From Crossaster papposus (Eukaryota; Echinodermata; Asteroidea; Velatida; Solasteridae), in assembly GCA_037893245.1 (NCBI GenBank), contig JBAIAA010000535.1, positions 1-64,000 on the forward strand: DNA of 64,000 nt. Direction: 5' to 3'. The notes under the pieces are model-generated. The model had not been told where the DNA came from and did no database searches. It worked only from the letters and a program-made list of their open reading frames with translations. The translations under genes and the position numbers were made by a program. Of this stretch, positions 51,468 to 64,000 are shown piece by piece. Position 1 is the first letter of the stretch. Each line of letters starts with the position of its first letter.

Positions 51468-51825
51468 TCGTCACCGTCACCACCAAGTAACACTAATGTC
51501 ACGTGATACGCGCGACCCCTTTCTGGCGTTTTCACGAAGTAACGCAAAGCCCATAGCTAATACACACGGATAGCGTCACTTCGTGAAAACTCACAAATCA
51601 GATACGCCGTTTACGGGTTTTCACGAAGTGACGCTATCCGTGTGTATTAGCTATGGGCTTTGTGTTACTACTTCGTGAAAACGCCAGAAATGGCCCCGCG
51701 TATTGAGTTTTCACGAAGTGACGCTATCCGTGTGTACTAGCTATGGGCTTTGCGTTACTTAGTGAAAACGCCAGAAAGGGGTCGCGCGTATCACTATCAT
51801 TAGTACTTCGTGGTGACGGTGACGA
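51468..51825. mobile_element. Palindromic element with TCGTCACCG ends and GTTTTCACGAAGTGACG motifs
   Basis: Left TCGTCACCGTCACCACCAAG, right the complement; arms of about 125 bp including GATACGCGCGACCCCTTTCT and AACGCAAAGCCCATAGCTAA. A third copy of the CCATAGCTAATACACACGGA arm sits in the middle. It shares terminal TCGTCACCG and the GTTTTCACGAAG core with the 803-bp elements, so belongs to the same group. Confidence 0.75.
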
Positions 51826-52813
51826 CTTGTACACGTGCGACTAATGCTACTTTATTTAATTACCTAGTGCTTTTATAACGTCCTGGTTATACAAAGAAGT
51901 GTAAAATGATTTGTAATGTAATGAACATGTAAATGAAATGTAAATGTGCACGACGATGGAGAAAGGAATCCTGCCTAGACGTTGTGTAATATAGTTCTAT
52001 TCATATTGTAGCGGCTGTGTATTTTGTTGTTGTAATAAATGTTACATGCGTCTGCAGACACAAAAGAATACTAATTTTTGAGCATTTCAGTGTGTTCAGC
52101 TTGTATGGTATTTTATTACCGTCAGTCATTGCCTGCAATTCTCCAGGTACTAGGAGTGCCGGTGTCGCTGGTTCCCGCTGACTTCCGAGATCCCTGGTGC
52201 CTCTCACATGCCAATGCCCTGGGGACTTTTGTATCCCTGAGAATTATTAAGGTCTGTTTTCCTTCCTCCATGGTCTGAACGATAATAACACACTGGCCAA
52301 ATAAGATCATTCAAATTCAAGAGGTCGCAAAGATCACTCACTTTTTTAAAACCAAGCAGCAAGAGACCGGTGAACCCTTTATTTTCATCAATTAACATGT
52401 TTCAAAATGTTCACACTCAAATTAGTTTTTATGGTACATGTATGTGCTTTTTGATTTCGTATGTGCCCATTACCGTTTTCACAAAGAATTGAATTTTAAC
52501 TTTCACGTTCTAAACAAACAATATAGAAAAACGCGTGTAAACGTTGGTCCCTTTTTCACAATTTAAAACGTACATAATAGAATGTGCAAGATTCAGTTAT
52601 CAGGAGAAAGAACAGATTCTAATCAGCATAAAATGTAGCAAATTTTGAAAAAAACACGTAGGCCTAATTAGTTTTGCACAAGAAGCGCCTTTTCGTGACA
52701 AAAGAAAAAAATAATTAGCAAATTTGACCTGTGGCTTAAATTTTAAATGTGAATATTTTTCACGCTACGCATGCGCCCCAAATTCACCTCTATGTGAAAA
52801 CGCTAAAAGCAAG
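51826..52813. other. Non-coding stretch
   Basis: No supported gene. A 66-codon frame after an acceptor-like GAGCATTTCAG (52078-52278) has no partner exon. Single GTTTTCAC-type motifs at 52474 and 52790. Confidence 0.4.
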
Positions 52814-55800
52814 TACCGTAATTTCCTACGGTAAAGCCGCACGGCGGATAAGGCGCAGGTCCCTAAAATCACCCAAAAAAAATTCAAACGTCAACAGATA
52901 AAGCGCACTGCCGAATAAGGCGCATGCTTGAACGCACCCAAAAGAACACCAGGCGCCACCCGGTGTAGGTACATCGCCACAAAGGGGTCATTTTGTTGCC
53001 TTAGAAGGATCCCACTATTCCAAGCAAGAATTTGCTGAGTACTTGAGTTTATCTGGCACGCAAACAATGTATGAAAACTTCAAACCAGTAGTCACAATAT
53101 CGCACGAGGTTTGCCGATACATATCATGTATCACTGCAGTATAAACTGCATGCACATGTACATATCACATGCATGTGATCGCGTGCATGGTATCCCTAAT
53201 TGTGACACCCCCTAGTCTTTTTTCCAGTCGTTGTGAATGCTCCGCGCTGTGTAGTTCGGATGGTGAATTGCATGAAGCCGGAACGTAGACGAAAAAAACG
53301 TTTAGAAAAAGGCCACATAGTACGGGCCAGCTTTTTATCGCTGTTGTACGCGTCATGCAGCGCACGCTGTAGTCTTGTTTGCAAGACGATCTTAATCGCG
53401 GTATATGCAGCGCGTGTAGGCCGCCGATGCGGTAATTCGCGCGTGGTCTACGGCGTACGTTAGAGGGCGCCCCGCATCGCGAAAAACGTCTTGCAAACAA
53501 GACTACGCACGCTGCCGAGTGCTAAATCACATACATTAGCCTCTGTCATGACCTTTCTAAAAGGTCAACGCGAGGAAAATTGTCAAAATGGCGGCGCTTA
53601 CCAACAGCAACACGTGTGTCGTCGATGTCAGAACTTTATGGCTTACGACGGAGCTCTAAAGGCTGTGGTTATTTCGAAAGGATAAATCGTAGGCATAAGG
53701 CTAAATGTCATCCAAAACCGTAAAATTACGAAAGAGAAAGAAACAGCGACTGAAAAAATGGTCAGTTTGTGAAAGCGTGCTGCGCTATATACGTACGTGC
53801 GTAGCTAGCAGATGTCAGACAAGTCGACCGTTGAGACAACTCGCCCGTTGAGACAACTCGCCCGTTGAGACAACTCGACCTTTGGGAGAGCTATAGCTGT
53901 ACTTCGACGTTTACATTGTTTATAAACAGTTAATGTTGGGCCGACTTTCCTCATGCAATGTTGCCATACTTCTTTGTTGACAAACTGCAAATTCATTGTA
54001 CCTTTACCATGTTAATGTTATTAATGCTTGCTATTTATCCTCTGTTAACAATTTAGGTGTAAGCTTAGTCCGAAAAAAACACCAAAACGGTGGCGTCCAG
54101 AAATTGTGCACACAATCGACCGAGTGCTCCCTAATTGGTCGTGGCGCAATTGAATAATTCTTGAAAAATTCAAGTTTAATATTTACGAAGTTCTTTTAAT
54201 GTCAGGCTTCAGTCAATAAAAGGGTAAAATATTACTAGATTTCACAGGCGTCTGTACATTTAATGTGACAGTATTTAAAACTGGTTTTTAAATTAACATT
54301 GCAGGATTAGGAATGTTGAGGTTTAACGTCCAGTAATTATGTGAACCAAGTGCTTGTGTGTAAAGCCCCAAATTTATATTTGATGTCAAAAAATAATTAA
54401 AAATACAAAAATAATATTGCTTGTACATGTCGTCACCGTTTTCACGAAGAGGCGAATTTCATGAAAAATCGTCTATTTATCGAAATTATTTTTTTTGATG
54501 AAAACGATTAAATATTGCAATTTCTACAACCTGGTGAAGTTATACATCCACAAAATCATTAAAATCACAATTAACCTAATTAACTAATGGGCGAATTGGT
54601 CCTCAAGTGCCCTTTTGCGTTTTCACGAAGAGGCAAATTCGAAATAGCGTTGACTTCAACGTGTTTATGAAGGGCACTTTGGTGCGCGTAGTCACTTTAG
54701 CGTTTTCACGAAGAGGCGAATTGGGCGAATTGGTCGCGAAGTGGCTTTTAGCGTTTTCACGAAGAGGCAAATTCGAAATAGCGTTGACTTCAACGTGTTT
54801 ATGAAGGGCACTTTGGTGCGCTTAGTCACTTTAGCGTTTTCACGAAGAGGCGAATTGGGCGAATTGGTCGCGAAGTGGCTTTTAGCGTTTTCACGAAGAG
54901 ACAAATTGGGGGCGCAATGGGGAAATGTATACATTCTGACTCTCACAGCCACGGGCGAATTTGCTAATGTATCTTTTTTTTCGTTTTCACGAAGAGGCAA
55001 TTCTATTAATTGATTAATTCTGCAAAACTAATCACCTATTTTTCTTAACGTTTGCTATATTTAAGAAGATTGAAATCTCTTCTTTCCCATGATACCTTAA
55101 TCTTGTATATTCTATGGATATTTATGTTTCAAACTGCCAAACGAAAAAAGGACAAACTTTACAAGCGATTATCTCGAAAGTTTGTTCAGACCGTGAAAGG
55201 CTCAATTTGCCTCTTCGTGAAAACGGTGACGATGTATCAAGTTGTATGAATTGGCCCCAGAATTTGTTTACTGTTTGGCATTCAAATATGGCTTCAGTTC
55301 AGTGCCACTGAATTTTTTGTTTTGTTTAAATGTTAATTGGGCCTAACCGGTTTTCTAAGGAGCATAAATACACGGCGGGTCTTTTCAAGTGCAGGAAAGA
55401 AAATCTAGTTTTATGATTGGCCATTTTTTATTAAGTATTTCCCCGCAATTCACTAACTATCTGTTGTCTTTCCTCCATGGTATAGCTACTTACGTTAGTT
55501 TTACGCGCGAGCTCGGAAGCCATATTGACAAATTTCCTCAAAACGCCCTCTTCGGTTGATTTTCGTCATTTCATGACAGAGGCTAATGTACGGTCGTAGG
55601 GGGATCAACACATCGCGGCATTGTTAATGGAAACACGGTCACAATGTCCGGAGAGTTGGGCTAATTGGTTGACCGCATTATTGAGTAAGATTGCGGCGTT
55701 CAAAGAATTCTTCACACAAAGACCGTCACTTTGAAATCAAGCGACATCATATAAGGCGCACCGAAAGATAAGGCGCGGCGATGTTTTTGTGGTCTAGAAA

Positions 55801-55839
55801 GTCAGATAAGCCGCGGCTTTACCGCAGGAAATTACGGTA
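52814..55839. mobile_element. 3-kb TA-flanked element, TACCGTAATTTCC ends
   Basis: Ends TACCGTAATTTCCTACGGTA then AAGCCGC, and GCGGCTTTACCGCAGGAAAT then TACGGTA, an inverted pair of about 27 bp, followed inward on both sides by GGATAAGGCGCA/AAGGCGCACC words. A second inner inverted pair is TACATTAGCCTCTGTCATGA (53532) and TCATGACAGAGGCTAATGTA (55571). TA at both ends. No transposase is readable; short coding-like pieces (54061-54150) may be remnants. The 803-bp element (54430-55232) is nested inside, and both flanks carry a GTGAAAACGCTAA segment. Confidence 0.65.
54430..55232. mobile_element. 803-bp non-autonomous element, copy 2
   Basis: Same length, orientation and structure as 9330-10132, more than 99% identical by eye, with the same internal 134-bp duplication. 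Flanked by TG on both sides (TA in copy 1). It is inserted within the TA-flanked 3-kb element, so it is the younger insertion. Confidence 0.85.
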
Positions 55840-55959
55840 GGCCTATGCGCACCAAAGCGCCAACTTCGACTCTTTGTGAAAACGCTAACGTCAGTACACG
55901 CACCAAAGCGCCCCCCCCCCCCCCAACCCTTGTTTTTGTTTTACGTGAGGGGGATTTGG

Positions 55960-58900
55960 TTTAAAGACGTCTTTACACTCCGTGCACAATATTAAAGCAT
56001 AAATGGGGAAATTATGTCATTTTGGTGAGGCTGAAAATAATTATTATAGTTGACTGATTTAGGCTTTAATATCCAAAATTAAGTGTGCCCTGTAGCATGA
56101 TCTTTCAGGATCTGCAATAAAAAATATTACTTTTACAATTTTGGGAGGGATAATTTTTTTAAAGACGTCTTCAAACTTTGTGCACAAAGTCTATGGAGAA
56201 AAGTGTAATTTTGAGTTGTCGAGGATGGACATTATTATTGGACCGATTCACCCTTATCCAAAATTAAGTGTGCCCTGTAGCATGATCTTTCAGATTCTGC
56301 AATAAAAAAATCTACTTTGAAGATTTTGGGAGGGATACTTTTTTTTAAAGACGTCTTTAAACTCTGTGCACAATGTCTATGGAGAAAAGTGTAATTTTGA
56401 GTTGTCGAGGATGGACATTATTAGTTGCCCGATTCAGCCTTATCCAAAATTAAGTGTGCCCTGTAGCATGATCTTTCAGATTCTGCAATAAAAAAATCTA
56501 CTTTGAAGATTTTGGGAGGGATACTTTTTTTTAAAGACGTCTTTAAACTCTGTGCACAATGTCTATGGAGAAAAGTGTAATTTTGAGTTGTCGAGGATGG
56601 ACATTATTAGTTGCCCGATTCAGCCTTATCCAAAATTAAGTGTGCCCTGTAGCATGATCTTTCAGATTCTGCAATAAAAAAATCTACTTTGAAGATTTTG
56701 GGAGGGATACTTTTTTTTAAAGACGTCTTTAAACTCTGTGCACAAAGTCTATGGAGAAAAGTGTAATTTTGAGTTGTCGAGGATGGACATTATTAGTTGC
56801 CATGCCCGATTCAGCCTTATCCAAAATTAAGTGTGCCCTGTAGCATGATCTTTCAGATTCTGCAATAAAAAAATCTACTTTGAAGATTTTGGGAGGGATA
56901 CTTTTTTTTAAAGACGTCTCTGTGCACAAAGTCTATGGAGAAAAGTGTAATTTTGAGTTGTCGAGGATGGACATTATTAGTTGATGCCCGATTCAGCCTT
57001 ATCCAAAATTAAGTGTGCCCTGTAGCATGATCTTTCAGATTCTGCAATAAAAAAATCTACTTTGAAGATTTTGGGAGGGATACTTTTTTTTAAAGACGTC
57101 TTTAAACTCTGTGCACAAAGTCTATGGAGAAAAGTGTAATTTGGAGTTGTCGAGGATGGACATTATTAGTTGCCCGATTCAGCCTTATCCAAAATTAAGT
57201 GTGCCCTGTAGCATGATCTTTCAGATTCTGCAATAAAAAAATCTACTTTGAAGATTTTGGGAGGGATACTTTTTTTTTAAAGACGTCTTTAAACTCTGTG
57301 CACAAAGTCTATGGAGAAAAGTGTAATTTTGAGTTGTCGAGGATGGACATTATTAGTTGCCCGATTCAGCCTTATCCAAAATTAAGTGTGCCCTGTAGCA
57401 TGATCTTTCAGATTCTGCAATAAAAAAATCTACTTTGAAGATTTTGGGAGGGATACTTTTTTTAAAGACGTCTTTAAACTCTGTGCACAAAGTCTATGGA
57501 GAAAAGTGTAATTTTGAGTTGTCGAGGATGGACATTATTAGTTGCCCGATTCAGCCTTATCCAAAATTAAGTGTGCCCTGTAGCATGATCTTTCAGATTC
57601 TGCAATAAAAAAATCTACTTTGAAGATTTTGGGAGGGATACTTTTTTTTAAAGACGTCTTTAAACTCTGTGCACAATGTCTATGGAGAAAAGTGTAATTT
57701 TGAGTTGTCGAGGATGGACATTATTAGTTGCCCGATTCAGCCTTATCCAAAATTAAGTGTGCCCTGTAGCATGATCTTTCAGATTCTGCAATAAAAAAAT
57801 CTACTTTGAAGATTTTGGGAGGGATACTTTTTTTTAAAGACGTCTGTGCACAATGTCTATGGAGAAAAGTGTAATTTTGAGTTGTCGAGGATGGACATTA
57901 TTAGTTGCCCGATTCAGCCTTATCCAAAATTAAGTGTGCCCTGTAGCATGATCTTTCAGATTCTGCAATAAAAAAATCTACTTTGAAAATTTTGGGAGGG
58001 ATACTTTTTTTTAAAGACGTCTTTAAACTCTGTGCACAAAGTCTATGGAGAAAAGTGTAATTTTGAGTTGTCGAGGATGGACATTATTAGTTGCCATGCC
58101 CGATTCAGCCTTATCCAAAATTAAGTGTGCCCTGTAGCATGATCTTTCAGATTCTGCAATAAAAAAATCTACTTTGAAGATTTTGGGAGGGATACTTTTT
58201 TTTAAAGACGTCTCTGTGCACAAAGTCTATGGAGAAAAGTGTAATTTTGAGTTGTCGAGGATGGACATTATTAGTTGATGCCCGATTCAGCCTTATCCAA
58301 AATTAAGTGTGCCCTGTAGCATGATCTTTCAGATTCTGCAATAAAAAAATCTACTTTGAAGATTTTGGGAGGGATACTTTTTTTTAAAGACGTCTTTAAA
58401 CTCTGTGCACAAAGTCTATGGAGAAAAGTGTAATTTTGAGTTGTCGAGGATGGACATTATTAGTTGCCCGATTCAGCCTTATCCAAAATTAAGTGTGCCC
58501 TGTAGCATGATCTTTCAGATTCTGCAATAAAAAAATCTACTTTGAAGATTTTGGGAGGGATACTTTTTTTTAAAGACGTCTTTAAACTCTGTGCACAAAG
58601 GCTATGGAGAAAAGTGTAATTTTGAGTTGTCGAGGATGGACATTATTAGTTGCCCGATTCAGCCTTATCCAAAATTAAGTGTGCCCTGTAGCATGATCTT
58701 TCAGATTCTGCAATAAAAAAATCTACTTTGAAGATTTTGGGAGGGATACTTTTTTTTAAAGACGTCTTTAAACTCTGTGCACAATGTCTATGGAGAAAAG
58801 TGTAATTTTGAGTTGTCGAGGATGGACATTATTAGTTGCCCGATTCAGCCTTATCCAAAATTAAGTGTGCCCTGTAGCATGATCTTTCAGATTCTGCAAT

Positions 58901-61900
58901 AAAAAAATCTACTTTGAAGATTTTGGGAGGGATACTTTTTTTTAAAGACGTCTGTGCACAATGTCTATGGAGAAAAGTGTAATTTTGAGTTGTCGAGGAT
59001 GGACATTATTAGTTGCCCGATTCAGCCTTATCCAAAATTAAGTGTGCCCTGTAGCATGATCTTTCAGATTCTGCAATAAAAAAATCTACTTTGAAGATTT
59101 TGGGAGGGATACTTTTTTTTAAAGACGTCTCTGTGCACAAAGTCTATGGAGAAAAGTGTAATTTTGAGTTGTCGAGGATGGACATTATTAGTTGATGCCC
59201 GATTCAGCCTTATCCAAAATTAAGTGTGCCCTGTAGCATGATCTTTCAGATTCTGCAATAAAAAAATCTACTTTGAAGATTTTGGGAGGGATACTTTTTT
59301 TTAAAGACGTCTTTAAACTTTGTGCACAAAGTCTATGGAGAAAAGTGTAATTTTGAGTTGTCGAGGATGGACATTATTAGTGGCCCGATTCAGCCTTATC
59401 CAAAATTAGGTGTGCCCTGTAGCATGATCTTTCAGATTCTGCAATAAAAAAATCTACTTTGAAGATTTTGGGAGGGATACTTTTTTTTAAAGACGTCTTT
59501 AAACTCTGTGCACAATGTCTATGGAGAAAAGTGTAATTTTGAGTTGTCGAGGATGGACATTATTAGTTGCCCGATTCAGCCTTATCCAAAATTAAGTGTG
59601 CCCTGTAGCATGATCTTTCAGATTCTGCAATAAAAAAATCTACTTTGAAGATTTTGGGAGGGATACTTTTTTTTAAAGACGTCTTTAAACTCTGTGCACA
59701 AAGTCTATGGAGAAAAGTGTAATTTTGAGTTGTCGAGGATGGACATTATTAGTTGCCCGATTCAGCCTTATCCAAAATTAAGTGTGCCCTGTAGCATGAT
59801 CTTTCAGATTCTGCAATAAAAAAATCTACTTTGAAGATTTTGGGAGGGATACTTTTTTTTAAAGACGTCTCTGTGCACAAAGTCTATGGAGAAAAGTGTA
59901 ATTTTGAGTTGTCGAGGATGGACATTATTAGTTGATGCCCGATTCAGCCTTATCCAAAATTAAGTGTGCCCTGTAGCATGATCTTTCAGATTCTGCAATA
60001 AAAAAATCTACTTTGAAGATTTTGGGAGGGATACTTTTTTTTAAAGACGTCTTTAAACTCTGTGCACAAAGTCTATGGAGAAAAGTGTAATTTTGAGTTG
60101 TCGAGGATGGACATTATTAGTTGCCCGATTCAGCCTTATCCAAAATTAAGTGTGCCCTGTAGCATGATCTTTCAGATTCTGCAATAAAAAAATCTACTTT
60201 GAAGATTTTGGGAGAGATACTTTTTTTTAAAGACGTCTTTAAACTCTGTGCACAAAGTCTATGGAGAAAAGTGTAATTTTGAGTTGTCGAGGATGGACAT
60301 TATTAGTTGCCCGATTCAGCCTTATCCAAAATTAAGTGTGCCCTGTAGCATGATCTTTCAGATTCTGCAATAAAAAAATCTACTTTGAAGATTTTGGGAG
60401 GGATACTTTTTTTTAAAGACGTCTTTAAACTCTGTGCACAAAGTCTATGGAGAAAAGTGTAATTTTGAGTTGTCGAGGATGGACATTATTAGTTGCCCGA
60501 TTCAGCCTTATCCAAAATTAAGTGTGCCCTGTAGCATGATCTTTCAGATTCTGCAATAAAAAAATCTACTTTGAAGATTTTGGGAGGGATACTTTTTTTT
60601 AAAGACGTCTTTAAACTCTGTGCACAAAGTCTATGGAGAAAAGTGTAATTTTGAGTTGTCGAGGATGGACATTATTAGTTGCCCGATTCAGCCTTATCCA
60701 AAATTAAGTGTGCCCTGTAGCATGATCTTTCAGATTCTGCAATAAAAAAATCTACTTTGAAGATTTTGGGAGGGATACTTTTTTTTAAAGACGTCTCTGT
60801 GCACAAAGTCTATGGAGAAAAGTGTAATTTTGAGTTGTCGAGGATGGACATTATTAGTTGATGCCCGATTCAGCCTTATCCAAAATTAAGTGTGCCCTGT
60901 AGCATGATCTTTCAGATTCTGCAATAAAAAAATCTACTTTGAAGATTTTGGGAGGGATACTTTTTTTTAAAGACGTCTTTAAACTCTGTGCACAAAGTCT
61001 ATGGAGAAAAGTGTAATTTTGAGTTGTCGAGGATGGACATTATTAGTTGCCCGATTCAGCCTTATCCAAAATTAAGTGTGCCCTGTAGCATGATCTTTCA
61101 GATTCTGCAATAAAAAAATCTACTTTGAAGATTTTGGGAGGGATACTTTTTTTTAAAGACGTCTTTAAACTCTGTGCACAAAGTCTATGGAGAAAAGTGT
61201 AATTTTGAGTTGTCGAGGATGGACATTATTAGTTGCCCGATTCAGCCTTATCCAAAATTAAGTGTGCCCTGTAGCATGATCTTTCAGATTCTGCAATAAA
61301 AAAATCTACTTTGAAGATTTTGGGAGGGATACTTTTTTTTAAAGACGTCTTTAAACTCTGTGCACAAAGTCTATGGAGAAAAGTGTAATTTTGAGTTGTC
61401 GAGGATGGACATTATTAGTTGCCCGATTCAGCCTTATCCAAAATTAAGTGTGCCCTGTAGCATGATCTTTCAGATTCTGCAATAAAAAAATCTACTTTGA
61501 AGATTTTGGGAGGGATACTTTTTTTTAAAGACGTCTCTGTGCACAAAGTCTATGGAGAAAAGTGTAATTTTGAGTTGTCGAGGATGGACATTATTAGTTG
61601 ATGCCCGATTCAGCCTTATCCAAAATTAAGTGTGCCCTGTAGCATGATCTTTCAGATTCTGCAATAAAAAAATCTACTTTGAAGATTTTGGGAGGGATAC
61701 TTTTTTTTAAAGACGGCTTTAAACTCTGTGCACAAAGTCTATGGAGAAAGGTGTAATTTTGAGTTGTCGAGGATGGACATTATTAGTTGCCCGATTCAGC
61801 CTTATCCAAAATTAAGTGTGCCCTGTAGCATGATCTTTCAGATTCTGCAATAAAAAAATCTACTTTGAAGATTTTGGGAGGGATACTAATTTTTAAAGAC

Positions 61901-64000
61901 GTCTTTAAACTCTGTGCACAAAGTCTATGGAGAAAAGTGTAATTTTGAGTTGTCGAGGATGGACATTATTAGTTGCCCGATTCAGCCTTATCCAAAATTA
62001 AGTGTGCCCTGTAGCATGATCTTTCAGATTCTGCAATAAAAAAATCTACTTTGAAGATTTTGGGAGGGATACTTTTTTTTAAAGACGTCTTTAAACTCTG
62101 TGCACAAAGTCTATGGAGAAAAGTGTAATTTTGAGTTGTCGAGGATGGACATTATTAGTTGCCCGATTCAGCCTTATCCAAAATTAAGTGTGCCCTGTAG
62201 CATGATCTTTCAGATTCTGCAATAAAAAAATCTACTTTGAAGATTTTGGGAGGGGTACTTTTTTTTAAAGACGTCTTTAAACTCTGTGCACAATGTCTAT
62301 GGAGAAAAGTGTAATTTTGAGTTGTCGAGGATGGACATTATTAGTTGCCCGATTCAGCCTTATCCAAAATTAAGTGTGCCCTGTAGCATGATCTTTCAGA
62401 TTCTGCAATAAAAAAATCTACTTTGAAGATTTTGGGAGGGATACTTTTTTTTAAAGACGTCTGTGCACAATGTCTATGGAGAAAAGTGTAATTTTGAGTT
62501 GTCGAGGATGGACATTATTAGTTGCCCGATTCAGCCTTATTTAAAGACGTCTTTAAACTCTGTGCACAAAGTCTATGGAGAAAAGTGTAATTTTGAGTTG
62601 TCGAGGATGGACATTATTAGTGGCCCGATTCAGCCTTATCCAAAATTAAGTGTGCCCTGTAGCATGATCTTTCAGATTCTGCAATAAAAAAATCTACTTT
62701 GAAGATTTTGGGAGGGATCTTTCAGATTCTGATCTTTCAGATTCTGCAATAAAAAAATCTACTTTGAAGATTTTGGGAGGGATACTTTTTTTTAAAGACG
62801 TCTGTGCACAATGTCTATGGAGAAAAGTGTAATTTTGAGTTGTCGAGGATGGACATTATTAGTTGCCCGATTCAGCCTTATTTAAAGACGTCTTTAAACT
62901 CTGTGCACAAAGTCTATGGAGAAAAGTGTAATTTTGAGTTGTCGAGGATGGACATTATTAGTGGCCCGATTCAGCCTTATCCAAAATTAAGTGTGCCCTG
63001 TAGCATGATCTTTCAGATTCTGCAATAAAAAAATCTACTTTGAAGATTTTGGGAGGGGTACTTTTTTTTAAAGACGTCTTTAAACTCTGTGCACAATGTC
63101 TATGGAGAAAAGTGTAATTTTGAGTTGTCGAGGATGGACATTATTAGTTGCCCGATTCAGCCTTATCCAAAATTAAGTGTGCCCTGTAGCATGATCTTTC
63201 AGATTCTGCAATAAAAAAATCTACTTTGAAGATTTTGGGAGGGATACTTTTTTTTAAAGACGTCTGTGCACAATGTCTATGGAGAAAAGTGTAATTTTGA
63301 GTTGTCGAGGATGGACATTATTAGTTGCCCGATTCAGCCTTATCCAAAATTAAGTGTGCCCTGTAGCATGATCTTTCAGATTCTGCAATAAAAAAAATCT
63401 ACTTTGAAGATTTTGGGAGGGATACCTTTTTTTAAAGACGTCTTTAAACTCTGTGCACAAAGTCTATGGAGAAAAGTGTAATTTTGAGTTGTCGAGGATG
63501 GACATTATTAGTTGCCATGCCCGATTCAGCCTTATCCAAAATTAAGTGTGCCCTGTAGCATGATCTTTCAGATTCTGCAATAAAAAAATCTACTTTGAAG
63601 ATTTTGGGAGGGATACTTTTTTTTAAAGACGTCTCTGTGCACAAAGTCTATGGAGAAAAGTGTAATTTTGAGTTGTCGAGGTTGGACATTATTAGTTGAT
63701 GCCCGATTCAGCCTTATCCAAAATTAAGTGTGCCCTGTAGCATGATCTTTCAGATTCTGCAATAAAAAAATCTACTTTGAAGATTTTGGGAGGGATACTT
63801 TTTTTTAAAGACGTCTTTAAACTCTGTGCACAAAGTCTATGGAGAAAAGTGTAATTTTGAGTTGTCGAGGATGGACATTATTAGTTGCCCGATTCAGCCT
63901 TATCCAAAATTAAGTGTGCCCTGTAGCATGATCTTTCAGATTCTGCAATAAAAAAATCTACTTTGAAGATTTTGGGAGGGATACTTTTTTTTAAAGACGT
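55960..64000 (+). repeat. Satellite array B, inverted relative to array A, runs off the window
   Basis: About 44 copies of the same unit as array A, in reverse-complement orientation. Most are 183-187 bp, with shortened forms lacking TTTAAACT (AAGACGTCTCTGTGCAC or AAGACGTCTGTGCAC). The first two or three units (55960-56340) are diverged, as in the edges of array A. Variants with GTTGATGCCCG or GTTGCCATGCCCG recur at intervals (for example 56790, 58092, 63514), so multi-unit blocks were amplified. A duplicated rearranged block is at 62460-62800 and 62801-63060. Identical 66- and 74-codon frames in it are artefacts. Confidence 0.97.

Noticed and set aside
56729-56929. Identical 66-codon frames at three places in satellite B, and 74-codon frames at 62463 and 62804
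   Set aside because: They lie wholly within satellite units and recur only where the unit variant is the same.

Overview
The window is eukaryotic: spliced exons with GT-AG introns, kilobases of satellite DNA, dozens of short inverted-repeat transposons, a tRNA-derived SINE and animal-type domains (THAP, PHD, USP, Ulp1, SGNH). Repeat style (SINE with a short 3' tail, dense TA- and TTAA-flanked MITEs, ATGTACATGTA and TAGGCCTA words) suggests a marine invertebrate, perhaps an echinoderm; the species is an inference only.

Left third (1-15.8 kb): decayed remains of a virus-like or Maverick/Polinton-like cassette. A broken family-B DNA polymerase C-terminus lies at the left edge. Capsid-like and membrane-anchored ORF fragments lie at 7.2-15.0 kb, frameshifted and cut by MITEs, with a bidirectional hairpin terminator between convergent genes. 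A 3.6-kb array of a perfect 10-bp repeat interrupts this region.

Satellite A (16.1-21.7 kb) is about 30 copies of a 186-bp unit. The same satellite returns in opposite orientation at 56.0-64.0 kb (satellite B, running off the window), so the 34 kb between them lies between inverted satellite arrays.

Middle (21.8-48 kb): a THAP-domain ORF between 19-bp inverted repeats is followed by a plus-strand multi-exon gene. I reconstruct eleven exons (25037-47939) with consistent splice phases and about 506 codons. It encodes an SGNH/GDSL hydrolase-like domain, a Cys-rich linker and one C2H2 finger. Its introns are full of MITEs. The 10.9-kb intron 9 contains a large same-strand module: ORF1 (Asp-rich 7-residue repeats, PHD finger, MULE-like DDE transposase), ORF2 (complete USP-type deubiquitinase followed by the start of a Ulp1/SENP protease) and ORF3 (rest of the Ulp1 protease, one frameshift away). 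ORF1 is open and in frame with exon 9, so intron retention would fuse the hydrolase gene to the transposase. This module is the most interesting object in the window.

Right part (48-56 kb): no convincing genes; a SINE, palindromic elements of a family ending TCGTCACCG and carrying GTTTTCACGAAG motifs, and a 3-kb TA-flanked element into which a second, nearly identical copy of the 803-bp element from 9.3 kb has inserted.
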